From assembly GCA_964527995.1 (NCBI GenBank), contig CAZGRP010000008.1, forward strand, positions 53,325-117,324: a DNA stretch of 64,000 nt, in the 5' to 3' direction. The notes below the pieces were generated by a model that saw only the letters and a program-made list of their open reading frames with translations, had not been told where the DNA came from and did no database searches. Positions 42,897 through 50,601 of this stretch are shown here, in pieces. A program made the position numbers and the translations under genes. This DNA comes from CAZGRP01 sp964527995 (lineage in GTDB: Bacteria > Zhuqueibacterota > Zhuqueibacteria > Oceanimicrobiales > CAZGRP01). Within the stretch, counting starts at the first letter, position 1. Each line of letters opens with the position of its first letter.

Positions 42897-43060
42897 ACAG
42901 TTCGGCTGACCCTTTCCGTAGAAAAGGTCCTCCACCCCGTCTGCCAGGGAATCGTTTTCCGCTGCGCCTTGGCTTCCATCCTCCTGGCCTGATTTCGGGC
43001 TCAATCGGCCCGAGGGCCTGAAGATCAGCCGCCTATGCACAGCTCCGCATTTACCGGCGT
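42897..43060 (-). ncRNA. Candidate structured RNA or riboswitch-like leader
   Basis: The minus strand here is non-coding and rich in pairing: GACCTTTTC-TACG-GAAAGGGTC (42929-42908) is a 9-bp stem closed by a UNCG-class tetraloop, GGCCC/GGGCC pairs near 43010, and the sequence ends in the strong terminator. Two readings fit: a free small RNA, or a leader whose terminator controls the Gre-like gene. I do not recognise tmRNA, SRP RNA, RNase P RNA, 6S RNA or a known riboswitch consensus. The 5' end is a guess. Confidence 0.45.
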
Positions 43061-43107
43061 AGTTTGTTTAACTCCCCCTACCTGGAAAGGTTTCCGACAC
43101 TCGCTGA

Positions 43108-43488
43108 TCAGTGCCGGCGCTTCAGCTCTTCCTCGAGGTTTCGATCCAGCCCCAGGACAAGGATTCGCTCGCCACTGCGAGTGCTGATGTCCGTGTGCAG
43201 CGTCGTCACTTCCGCGCCGGTGGTGTCGCGGATGATTTGTTCCAGCAGTTCGCGGGAACTCTCCATCAGCCGCAGCCTGACCTGCTTGATCAGTTGGGCG
43301 CCGGCGGCGTCCGTGGCCAGCCGCTTCTCAGCAGCCGTCAACACGCCTTTTAGCCGGATAACGATGATATCCTCGATGATGAACGTGCGTACTTCTTCCG
43401 GCCCGCGGCCCAGGTGCTCCTTTTCGAAGCGCGTCATGGCGATGCTGATGTCGGCCTCGAGCTGACCCTTTGTTTTCACGGGGTCCAT
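43108..43488 (-). CDS. DUF2294 family protein
   Basis: 126 residues. The family features are clear: KTKGQLEADISIAMTRFEKE, GRGPEEVRTFIIEDIIVIRL, and the C-terminal TTLHTDISTRSGERILVLGL. The function of DUF2294 is not established. GGAGG precedes the ATG. It is on the same strand as the RNA candidate and the Gre-like gene downstream. Confidence 0.88.
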   Translation of the reverse strand: MDPVKTKGQLEADISIAMTRFEKEHLGRGPEEVRTFIIEDIIVIRLKGVLTAAEKRLATDAAGAQLIKQVRLRLMESSRELLEQIIRDTTGAEVTTLHTDISTRSGERILVLGLDRNLEEELKRRH

Positions 43489-43546
43489 TGTGCCTCCGGA
43501 GATCGGCTGCGCACCCGGCTTCCCGGCAGACTAAGACAGGCCGGGT

Positions 43547-43768
43547 TCATTCGGGGGCTGCCTCGCCAGCAGTGCCCGGGTCGAAGGGTGACGGAGGCGC
43601 CTCTTCTTCGTTGCCCCACTTGATCGCCTCGAAAACGGTGCGGCAGTCGTGGCAGTAGTGCTGGCGGAAGGCGAGCGTGGTGCCGAAGTCGGTGAGCTTT
43701 TCGGTGTTGGCAGAGCCGCAGAAAGGACACTGAGTAGAGCCTGCCTCCCCAGAACGCTCATTTGACAA
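43547..43768 (-). CDS. PaaD-type zinc beta-ribbon as a separate protein
   Basis: 73 residues from a TTG at 43768 that overlaps the paaC-like stop by 11 bp. It has two cysteine pairs, TQCPFCGSANTEK and YCHDCRTVFEAIKW, and the DFGTTLAFRQHYC spacing seen at the C-terminus of classical PaaD proteins. Here it stands alone while the DUF59 half is a different gene in the same operon. The acidic tail (NEEEAPPSPFDPG) is extra. An unusual start codon makes the exact N-terminus uncertain. Confidence 0.75.
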   Translation of the reverse strand: MSNERSGEAGSTQCPFCGSANTEKLTDFGTTLAFRQHYCHDCRTVFEAIKWGNEEEAPPSPFDPGTAGEAAPE

Positions 43769-44597
43769 GCTTAAACACCTCGTTCTTGCTGCCGCGTAGC
43801 TGCCTGAGAATGTCCCCGTCCGGGACCGACTTGACGCAGCGCCGGTTTTGGGGCTGCCAGCCCTGCCAGGTGAATTGCTGGCGCTGGCGGTCAAGATCGG
43901 CGGCATCGGGAAAAGTCAGACCAACTCCTTGCACCAGCGGTACGAGCCAGCCAGCATACTGCCGAAACACCTCTGCATTCGACTTTCTCTTGACTCCCAG
44001 CACCACCAACTCCTCGTCTTCGTCGACGCCGTCGGGACCCAGCCACTCGACCCAACTGCTGAAGGCCCTTTCGATGCTTTGCGCAAGCTGACTCCGAGCC
44101 GCCTCATCGCGCGATGCAATCGTGCGCAGCCACCCCTCAGCATGGCGCAGGTGGTACTTCTCCTCCTCCAGCATCTTGTCGAGGATGACGCGCAGCGGAT
44201 CGAAACTGGAGTTGCGAAAGCTCGCCAGGTAGAGAGACAATCCGACGTCAACCACCACGTTTGCGGCGATCAGGTCCGACCACGAGGGCAGGCTTCGGTC
44301 CAGAAAGGAGACGTGGGCGAACTGCTCCGGAGTGCGGTCGTTCAGCAGGCTGTCGGGATTCTCACCGAAATGTTTCGACAGAATGCCGTTCAGCAGCCGG
44401 CTGTGGCCCAACTCGTCCTGCGACATCGAGCAGCAGGCGATAGCGGCCTCCAGAGTTGGCGGCCCAAAAGTCCACTCGCCGTAGTGATAGCCAAGAAAAA
44501 GCTTGGTGTCGGTAATGGCTACGAGGGCATTGCGCAGGCAGGAAGGCGGAACTGCATTTGATTCGCCGTTGCCGGATTGTTTCGCTCGATTGGTCAC
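43758..44597 (-). CDS. paaC: Phenylacetyl-CoA epoxidase subunit C-like protein
   Basis: 279 residues from a GTG at 44597 preceded by AAGGAG. PaaC is the ferritin-like structural partner of PaaA. Helix motifs SMSQDELGHSRLLNGIL and LEEEKYHLRHAEGWL are present, as is LGYHYGEWTFGPPTLEA near the N-terminus. PaaC proteins normally have lost the diiron site and carry a salt bridge instead. It lies between paaB and the zinc-ribbon gene. Confidence 0.85.
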   Translation of the reverse strand: MTNRAKQSGNGESNAVPPSCLRNALVAITDTKLFLGYHYGEWTFGPPTLEAAIACCSMSQDELGHSRLLNGILSKHFGENPDSLLNDRTPEQFAHVSFLDRSLPSWSDLIAANVVVDVGLSLYLASFRNSSFDPLRVILDKMLEEEKYHLRHAEGWLRTIASRDEAARSQLAQSIERAFSSWVEWLGPDGVDEDEELVVLGVKRKSNAEVFRQYAGWLVPLVQGVGLTFPDAADLDRQRQQFTWQGWQPQNRRCVKSVPDGDILRQLRGSKNEVFKLVK

Positions 44598-44614
44598 GGA
44601 ATTGAGGCTCCTTG

Positions 44615-44827
44615 CTAGCCCAGCAGTTTCTCCGCACTCTCCCAGCGCACCGGTATGATCGCGTCGCGCGGCACAACGCACATCTCAATCCAGTTCTCCT
44701 CGTCGTAGGTTGTCCAGGCGAAGACTTGGGCCAGCTCCTCATCGGGTGCGTTGACATTGCCGACGTGCGTAAGGGGCTGCTCAGACTCTTTCCGGGCGAA
44801 AACTTCGTAAACCCGCTCGCTTGCCAT
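44615..44827 (-). CDS. paaB: Phenylacetyl-CoA epoxidase subunit B-like protein
   Basis: 70 residues: YEVFARKESEQPLTHVGNVN and WIEMCVVPRDAIIPV match the PaaB family, though it is shorter than typical PaaB (~95 residues). PaaB bridges PaaAC dimers. GAGAGGAAGCGACC stands before the ATG. Confidence 0.85.
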   Translation of the reverse strand: MASERVYEVFARKESEQPLTHVGNVNAPDEELAQVFAWTTYDEENWIEMCVVPRDAIIPVRWESAEKLLG

Positions 44828-44849
44828 GGTCGCTTCCTCTCGTGTTACA

Positions 44850-45167
44850 TCAAACCGCGATGCCGTAACCGCGCAGCACCTCGCGTCCCGCTTCCGAGAT
44901 CCGCTCCCGCGTCCATGGAGGGCTCCAGACTACCTCGACTTCCACTTTTGACACACCCGGCAACTCGGCGATAGCGTTCTCGACGTCTTCGATGATCATG
45001 TCCATGGCCGGGCAGGCGATCGCGGTGAACGTCATCTTCACGCGCACCACCGAGGCGTTGACCTCGACGCCGTAGACCATACCCATGTCGACGATACTGA
45101 TCGGCATCTCGGGGTCCAGCACCCGGCCCAGCCTCTGCCAGACCATGTCGCAGCTCAGGCTTCCCAC
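44850..45167 (-). CDS. paaD: DUF59/MIP18-type protein (N-terminal half of PaaD)
   Basis: 105 residues from a GTG at 45167 with GGAGG six bases upstream; it overlaps the paaA stop by 13 bp. VLDPEMPISIVDMGMVYGVE, FTAIACPAMDMIIEDVENAI and VEVVWSPPWTRERISEAGR are typical of PaaD/MIP18 proteins that mature Fe-S or diiron partners. The zinc ribbon that usually ends PaaD is missing here and is encoded separately at 43547-43768. Confidence 0.85.
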   Translation of the reverse strand: MGSLSCDMVWQRLGRVLDPEMPISIVDMGMVYGVEVNASVVRVKMTFTAIACPAMDMIIEDVENAIAELPGVSKVEVEVVWSPPWTRERISEAGREVLRGYGIAV

Positions 45168-46108
45168 ATCCGGCCTCCAAAAAGACTGTCGGCGTTCCCC
45201 TGGATCATCTCCACATAGCGTTCGTTCATCGGCCCGCGCCGCTTCCAACGCTCGAAAACCTTGTCCCACGTAATCGGCTGATCAAAGAGCCAGCGCTTTT
45301 CATCCGGATCGTACTCCACAGGGAACTCATAGTCGATCACATATTCGCCCCGGTCGTCATCGTAGTGGGCAGGCACCCGGATACCGATGTTCTCGCAGAG
45401 CGGTACCACCGCCTGCATCCAGACCTGCCGCAACTGGTCGTTGGTCTTTCCCTTGAGCCGGTATTCGAGCTGGTCGTTGTGGCGCTTCAGGTGATCCGGT
45501 AGTCCGAACCACTCCAGCGTCATCGGAAACATCCAATCCACCGCCCTTTGCAGCAGTTCACGCGCCTCTCCACCGGCCTTTGCCAGCCGCCTCATCCACG
45601 ACTCGCCGTGGCGGAGGTGGAGGATTTCCTCGCGGTCGACCTTGACCAGGGCGCGGCGCCACGGGCCGTAGCTGCAGTGCTGATGGACGTCCGACAGCAA
45701 CGTGATTCCGGCCCTGTCCCAGAAGCCATTGGCGACGACCATCTCGGCCCAGTTCTCCACAGGCTGATCAAAACCGTACGGATTCTTGAACTGTGAGGGT
45801 TGGCGTCCGAAGATCAGTTCGCGTTTGTCGAGCCCGAGATCCTCGAGAATGCGGTAGGCGATGTTGGCATGCCCGAGTTCGTCCTGGATGATGGCGGAGA
45901 CGGCGATACGACTGTTGATGGTGGGCGCGTCTTTGGAGGCGTGATAATAGGCGGGCGCGCTCATCAATTCGGTGTCGGCCTGAACGGTCACAATCGTGAT
46001 GAGCGCCTTCTTGTAGCCGGGGGTCATCTCCTCCTCCCGCTCTACGATGAACCCGTTGCGAATCCTCTCCCGCAGGAGCTCTTCGCGGTCAGCCGGGGGA
46101 TCACTCAT
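45155..46108 (-). CDS. paaA: Phenylacetyl-CoA epoxidase subunit A-like protein (diiron)
   Basis: 317 residues. PaaA is the diiron catalytic subunit that epoxidises the ring of phenylacetyl-CoA. Carboxylate/His ligand blocks are visible: ADTELMSAPAYYHASKDAP, AIIQDELGHANIAYR, and DREEILHLRHGESWMRR. The protein ends with a region (FPVEYDPDEKRWLFDQPITW) found in this family. AAGGAG precedes the ATG and a consensus promoter is at 46176-46204. No PaaE reductase follows, so electrons must come from elsewhere or the substrate differs. Confidence 0.88.
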   Translation of the reverse strand: MSDPPADREELLRERIRNGFIVEREEEMTPGYKKALITIVTVQADTELMSAPAYYHASKDAPTINSRIAVSAIIQDELGHANIAYRILEDLGLDKRELIFGRQPSQFKNPYGFDQPVENWAEMVVANGFWDRAGITLLSDVHQHCSYGPWRRALVKVDREEILHLRHGESWMRRLAKAGGEARELLQRAVDWMFPMTLEWFGLPDHLKRHNDQLEYRLKGKTNDQLRQVWMQAVVPLCENIGIRVPAHYDDDRGEYVIDYEFPVEYDPDEKRWLFDQPITWDKVFERWKRRGPMNERYVEMIQGNADSLFGGRMWEA

Positions 46109-46175
46109 ACCGCTTCTCCTTTATTCTGGGCACGAATCGGATCACGCTATGACGCACGTTCGTCAAGGACTACTA

Positions 46176-46204
46176 AATATAACAGCATTAACCACGAAAA
46201 GCAA
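46176..46204 (-). promoter_or_regulatory. sigma70 promoter of the paa-like operon
   Basis: TTGCTT (46204-46199), 17 bp, TATATT (46181-46176) on the minus strand, ~68 bp before paaA. It lies 34 bp from the divergent OPT promoter, so one regulator could act on both. Confidence 0.7.
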
Positions 46205-46237
46205 GTCAGCTAATCCAGCTCTGCCAACAGGTGACCC

Positions 46238-46265
46238 TTGACATTTTCTGCGCGATTGATAATAT
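46238..46265 (+). promoter_or_regulatory. sigma70 promoter of the OPT transporter
   Basis: TTGACA (46238-46243), 16 bp, TAATAT (46260-46265). The -35 box is perfect and the -10 has five of six bases. The leader to 46343 is ~70 nt. Confidence 0.7.
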
Positions 46266-46342
46266 TGGACGGTTCTTTCCACAAGATTCCCGGGTTTTGG
46301 GTCAGTATAGCCTTTCCTTTCACTTCAACAGAGGACGCACGC

Positions 46343-48382
46343 ATGGACTCACCTTCGACTGAAACCCCCTATGTGCCTGCAGAACATGGAATGGCCGAGT
46401 TCACCCTCAAAGCGCTGCTCCTCGGGCTGGCGATGGCCGTGGTCCTGGGTGCAGCCAACGCCTACCTGGGGCTCAAGGCCGGCATGACGATTTCGGCGAC
46501 CTTCCCCGCCGCCGTCATCGCCATCGCCGCGTTCCGGTCACCCGGCTTCCGGGGCAGCGTTCTCGAGCAGAATATCGCCCGCACCGCAGCCTCGGTAGGG
46601 GAAGCGCTGGTTGCCGGGGCGATCTTCACCATCCCGGCCTTCGTCATGGTGGACATAAACGGCGAGAAACTGTGGACCACCTTCAACTACTGGGAGACCT
46701 CGCTGATTCTGCTGATCGGCGGCACTTTGGGCATTCTGTTCGTGATCCTGCTGCGGCGTACTCTGGTCGTCGATGCAGATCTGCCCTTTCCCGAGAGCTA
46801 CGCCTGCTACGAGCTGGTCAAAGCGGGCCAGAAAGGCGCAAGCGGCGCCCGCTATGTGTTCGGCGCCATGGGGGTCGGGGCCCTCATCGAGCTGCTGAAA
46901 AACAGCAGCGGGATGGCAATTTTCCGGGAGTCGGTGGAAGTGTTTGTGCAGTTTCCGCGGTCGGTGATCCATCACTTCTCCACCAGTCGCACACCGATGG
47001 GCGACGTCAATTACACCGGCGGCATTGCCTTCTCGACGCCGCTGGCCTCACCGGCCCTGATGGGAGTCGGCTATATCATCGGCCCCAGGCTGGCGGCCAT
47101 CAACTTCTGCGGAGGCGTCCTGGCGTGGCTGGTCTTCATCCCGCTCGCTCTCTTTCTCAATCCGTCGTTGCGCGCAGAACTGACAGTCGCAGGGCAACCG
47201 GCTCCGTGGAGTGAGATCGTCTACTCCGTGTGGTATAATCAGATCCGACCGATCGCGGTCGGGGCTATGCTGGTAGGGTCGCTGTACACTCTCTGGGGCC
47301 TGCGCAAGTCGATGATCTCAGGCTTCCGCGGGGCGTTCCGGAAACAGAGCGAAAGGTCGGCCGCCACCCCCAGCCGTCTCGAAAAAGACTTGAATATGCG
47401 CTGGATCCTGGGATTGACCGTGGCCCTTGTGGTGCCGATCACCTTGATCTACTACTATTTCACTCACAACGCCTGGGGCGCCCTCCTCGCTGCGGTGATC
47501 ATGATGCTCACCGGCTTTCTGTTCTCGGGGGTTGGCGGCTGGCTGGTGGGGCTGGTCGGCGGCTCGAACCAGCCGATCTCAGGGCTGGCCCTCTCAGCCC
47601 TGGTCGTGGCCGCTGTGGTCATGGTGATGATCGGTGTCACGGGGCTGAGCGGCGTTGCCGCAGTGCTGGGCGTGGCTGCTGTGGTCTGCGTCGCCACGGC
47701 CATGGCCGGCGACATGATTCAGGATCTGAAGGTTGGCCAACTCCTGGGCGGCACACCCTGGAAGATGGAAGTAGCCGAAATCATCAGCACCGTGGCTGTC
47801 TCCTTTGTTCTGGTCTTCCCGATCATCATCCTGCACCAGGGCAACATCGCTGCCGGTGGCATCGGCATCGGCGACACCAAGCTGCCGGCACCCCAGGCGG
47901 GTCTCATGGCTCAACTGGCGCAGGGGATCGTCGGCGGCGAGATGGCGTGGGGCCTGCTCCTCATCGGCGTCTTTTTCGCCCTGGCTCTCATCCTCATCAA
48001 GGCGCCAGCCCCAATGCTGATCGCCGTCGGCATGTACCTGCCCTTCGAGACGACCTTCGCCATCTTTGTCGGCGGCCTGATCCGCATGGGCTCCGACTTC
48101 ATCGTGGAGAAGCGCGGCTTCACAGCCGATCGCAAGGTGCGGGTCGAGAACACCGGCACACTCCTGGCGTCTGGATTCATCGCCGGCGAGGCTCTCACCG
48201 GCGTGCTGCTGGCTGCCCTGGTGCTGGCAGGCGTGCCATCGGTGACCCAGCTCCTCATCGGGCAGCCGGAGTTTCCCTTCCTGCATACAGCCGGCGCCTG
48301 GCTGTCGCTGATCATCTTCGGCACCGTCGTTTGGGGGCTCATCCGAATTCCTCTGCGGGTATCCGCCCGCGGGGATGAGTAG
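46343..48382 (+). CDS. OPT-family oligopeptide/metal-complex transporter
   Basis: 679 residues with about 16 membrane segments, normal for bacterial OPT proteins. Family blocks: LGAANAYLGLKAGMTISATF, PAAVIAIAAFRSPGF, SVGEALVAGAIFTIPAF and NQPISGLALSALVVAA (the NQPxS-type motif), and AMAGDMIQDLKVGQLLGGTP. OPT proteins import oligopeptides or metal chelates; substrate cannot be told. The ATG at 46343 (MDSPSTETPYVPAEHGMAEF) is chosen over an earlier frame start lying inside the promoter. Overlaps smr by 8 bp. Confidence 0.93.
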   Translation: MDSPSTETPYVPAEHGMAEFTLKALLLGLAMAVVLGAANAYLGLKAGMTISATFPAAVIAIAAFRSPGFRGSVLEQNIARTAASVGEALVAGAIFTIPAFVMVDINGEKLWTTFNYWETSLILLIGGTLGILFVILLRRTLVVDADLPFPESYACYELVKAGQKGASGARYVFGAMGVGALIELLKNSSGMAIFRESVEVFVQFPRSVIHHFSTSRTPMGDVNYTGGIAFSTPLASPALMGVGYIIGPRLAAINFCGGVLAWLVFIPLALFLNPSLRAELTVAGQPAPWSEIVYSVWYNQIRPIAVGAMLVGSLYTLWGLRKSMISGFRGAFRKQSERSAATPSRLEKDLNMRWILGLTVALVVPITLIYYYFTHNAWGALLAAVIMMLTGFLFSGVGGWLVGLVGGSNQPISGLALSALVVAAVVMVMIGVTGLSGVAAVLGVAAVVCVATAMAGDMIQDLKVGQLLGGTPWKMEVAEIISTVAVSFVLVFPIIILHQGNIAAGGIGIGDTKLPAPQAGLMAQLAQGIVGGEMAWGLLLIGVFFALALILIKAPAPMLIAVGMYLPFETTFAIFVGGLIRMGSDFIVEKRGFTADRKVRVENTGTLLASGFIAGEALTGVLLAALVLAGVPSVTQLLIGQPEFPFLHTAGAWLSLIIFGTVVWGLIRIPLRVSARGDE

Positions 48383-48818
48383 AAACGCCACAGAAAGCGT
48401 TCTCGTGTTTTGGCGATCCAAAGGCCGCGACCGAACCCGGCTGGGAAAAAGAATGCTCCGCTGGTTCCGAAAACGAAGAAAGTCCCCGTCTCCACCACCT
48501 GACGAGGCCAGGGACGAGGAAGCGCACGAGCCGTTTGAGCCGCCGCCTGTCGTCGTCACCGATGTCCTCGACCTGCACGGCTTCTTTCCGGAGCAGGTTC
48601 CGGACGTTGTCGGCGAGTTTCTCAGCAACGCCCTGCGCCTGAGGCTGAGGAGGGTGCGTATCATCCATGGAAAAGGGCGGAGCCGACTCAAACACGCCGT
48701 CCTCCAGGTGCTGAAGGAACGGCCGGAAGTCGAGAGTTTTGGGGATGCGCCACCGGAATTCGGGGGATGGGGTGCAACCGTGGTGTACTTGAAGCCCGGC
48801 GTTTCAAAGGATGACTGA
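48375..48818 (+). CDS. Smr-domain protein
   Basis: 147 residues. The Smr (MutS2 C-terminal) domain fills the second half: VLDLHGFFPEQVPDVVGEFL, with the LDxHG motif, and RRVRIIHGKGRSRLKHAVLQ, with HGKGxGxL-like sequence. Smr domains are nucleases acting on branched DNA or colliding ribosomes. The first ~60 residues are basic then proline-rich (WFRKRRKSPSPPPDEARDEE) and probably disordered. It starts within the last codons of the OPT gene; an ATG at 48453 is an alternative. Confidence 0.87.
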   Translation: MSRNATESVLVFWRSKGRDRTRLGKRMLRWFRKRRKSPSPPPDEARDEEAHEPFEPPPVVVTDVLDLHGFFPEQVPDVVGEFLSNALRLRLRRVRIIHGKGRSRLKHAVLQVLKERPEVESFGDAPPEFGGWGATVVYLKPGVSKDD

Positions 48819-48873
48819 CGGCGATCTTCTGCGAGCAAGGAACATCGCGGCGGCGCGGAACATGCCTGAGTGT

Positions 48874-48903
48874 GGCGACGGGCGGTGAATCGACCGCGTC
48901 GCC
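48874..48903. terminator. Possible bidirectional terminator hairpin between smr and phoU
   Basis: GGCGACG and CGTCGCC pair, with inner GGCGGT/ACCG pairs, between two convergent genes. No T-run follows on either strand, so this is tentative. Confidence 0.35.
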
Positions 48904-48915
48904 GCCGCTGCTCTC

Positions 48916-49596
48916 TTACGGGCCCTCGGTGGAGCGCCTCTTTTCGGCATGATGCTTGATCGTGCGCGCCTGCAGAATGAAAATGACTTCTTCGCCGATA
49001 TTGGTGGCAAGGTCGGCGATGCGCTCCAGGTTCTTGGCCACCAGGATGAGATCGAGGCCGCGCTGGATCGCTTTGGCATCGGCCATCATGTAGGTGAGCA
49101 ATTCACGGATGACTTGATCCTGAAGATCATCGACAAGGTCGTCGCGCTCGCAGACCGCCCGCGCCTTGACGGGGTCGTTCTCGACAAACGCGTCGATGCA
49201 GTCCTTCACCATCCCCTGGGCCAGCTCGGCCATGCGCGGGATGTCGATCAAGGGTTTGAGAGGAGGCTGGCCTGCCAGGTCGATGGCCTTTTCGGCGATG
49301 TTGACGGCGTGATCCCCCATCCGCTCCAGATCACTGTTGATCTTCATCGCCGAGGTAATGAAGCGCAGGTCCGACGCCATCGGCTGGCGCAAAGCCAGCA
49401 GCTTGATGCCCTGATCATCGATCTCCAGCTCCAGATCATCGATGGCGTGATCTTCGCGGACGACCTCCCGGGCCAGAGCAGCGTCGCGATCCACGAGCGC
49501 TTTGTTGGACTTGGCGATGGCGGTTTCCACCCGGCTCGCCATCAGCAGCAGCGACTCACGAAGCTGCTGGAGTTCCTGTTCAAAGTGACGTTCCAT
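48916..49596 (-). CDS. phoU: Phosphate-transport regulator PhoU
   Basis: 226 residues of two three-helix bundles. Repeated metal-binding blocks are visible: LRQPMASDLRFITSAMKINS followed by DLERMGDHAVNIAEKAIDL, and in the second half LDLILVAKNLERIADLATNI. PhoU links PstSCAB and PhoR and keeps the Pho response off when phosphate is plentiful. The ATG at 49596 has GGAGGT 11 bases upstream. Last gene of the pst operon. Confidence 0.94.
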   Translation of the reverse strand: MERHFEQELQQLRESLLLMASRVETAIAKSNKALVDRDAALAREVVREDHAIDDLELEIDDQGIKLLALRQPMASDLRFITSAMKINSDLERMGDHAVNIAEKAIDLAGQPPLKPLIDIPRMAELAQGMVKDCIDAFVENDPVKARAVCERDDLVDDLQDQVIRELLTYMMADAKAIQRGLDLILVAKNLERIADLATNIGEEVIFILQARTIKHHAEKRRSTEGP

Positions 49597-49663
49597 TCTT
49601 TTGGATGACCTCCCTGATTTGGGTATCAAGAACTAGAAATTGGGATTCGGGGAGACTTCCAGT

Positions 49664-49698
49664 CCGCAATCCGACATCGGAAACCCGAAATCCCGCAC
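49664..49698. repeat. Degenerate 7-bp tandem repeats between phoU and pstB
   Basis: Five consecutive heptads read CCGCAAT, CCGACAT, CGGAAAC, CCGAAAT, CCCGCAC. They fill most of the gap between the pstB stop (49709) and the phoU start, and resemble the heptads at 54649-54669 and 63969-63996. Confidence 0.6.
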
Positions 49699-49708
49699 CC
49701 GTCAACCA

Positions 49709-50584
49709 TCAACCAAACCTTCCCGTAATATACTCCTCGGTCAGCTTCTCCCTGGGATTTGTGAAGATCTTTTCCGTCTGGTCGAACTCGACAAGCTCTC
49801 CCATCCACAGAAAGGCTGTCAGGTCGGAGATGCGGGCTGCCTGCTGCATGTTGTGGGTGACGATGACGATGGTGAACTTCTCCTTCAAGCCAACGATCAG
49901 CTCCTCGATCTTGGCCGTGGCGATCGGGTCGAGAGCCGACGACGGTTCGTCCATCAGGATGATCTCCGGCTCGATAGCGATGGTTCGGGCGATGCACAGG
50001 CGCTGCATCTGGCCGCCGGAAAGCGACAGCGCGTTGTCGGACAGGCGGTCCTTTACTTCGTCCCAGAGAGCCGCCGCCCGCAGACTGCGCTCGACGATTT
50101 CGTCGAGCTGAGAGCGCCTGCGAACCCCGACGATCCGCGGGCCATAGGCAACGTTCTCGTAGATCGACTTGGGGAAAGGATTGGGCTTCTGGAACACCAT
50201 GCCGACGCGCCGCCGCAGTTCGATGACGTCGACGCTTGGGTCATAGATGTCGACGCCATCGATATGAACGGTTCCCTCGACGCGGGCGGAATCAACGAGG
50301 TCGTTGAGCCGGTTCAGGCAACGCAGCAAGGTGCTCTTGCCGCATCCCGACGGCCCGATGAAGGCCGTCACCCGGTTTCTGGGGATCTGCAGGGTGATGT
50401 TCTTCAGGGCGCGGTTTTCCCCATAATAGAAGGTCAACCCTTCGATGGAAATCGCCGGCGTGCCAGGTGCAGGAGCATGGCGGAAGGTAGCTGCCGACTG
50501 CTCACTGCGCTCGGCCGGCGCCGAAAGTGCCCCCCGAGTTTCAGGCTTCGCGTTCAAAATCGAGGCTCTTAACCGCACATTCAA
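49709..50584 (-). CDS. pstB: Phosphate ABC transporter ATP-binding protein
   Basis: 291 residues. Walker A FIGPSGCGKSTLLRCLNRLN, Q-loop region MVFQKPNPFPKSIYENVAYG, signature ALSLSGGQMQRLCIARTIA and Walker B IILMDEPSSALDPIATAKIE are all intact. It powers PstCA at the inner membrane. The start is a TTG at 50584 with GGAGG seven bases upstream, in frame with the GTG two codons later; the open frame continues far upstream only because it shadows pstA. The first ~40 residues before ISIEGLTFYYG are an unusual Ala/Pro-rich extension. Confidence 0.95.
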   Translation of the reverse strand: MNVRLRASILNAKPETRGALSAPAERSEQSAATFRHAPAPGTPAISIEGLTFYYGENRALKNITLQIPRNRVTAFIGPSGCGKSTLLRCLNRLNDLVDSARVEGTVHIDGVDIYDPSVDVIELRRRVGMVFQKPNPFPKSIYENVAYGPRIVGVRRRSQLDEIVERSLRAAALWDEVKDRLSDNALSLSGGQMQRLCIARTIAIEPEIILMDEPSSALDPIATAKIEELIVGLKEKFTIVIVTHNMQQAARISDLTAFLWMGELVEFDQTEKIFTNPREKLTEEYITGRFG

Positions 50585-50601
50585 GTCAGTTCCTCCGCAA
50601 A

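Larger units (their letters stand above)
42814..43107. other. 294-bp gap between the DUF2294 and Gre-like genes
   Basis: It is filled by the structured RNA candidate and its terminator (next two entries). No open frame here has a ribosome site. Confidence 0.5.

Noticed and set aside
42897..43060. SRP RNA or 6S RNA gene
   Set aside because: The GGAAGCCAAGG stretch resembles part of SRP RNA, but the conserved apical loop and symmetric core are missing, and no 6S-type central bubble was evident.
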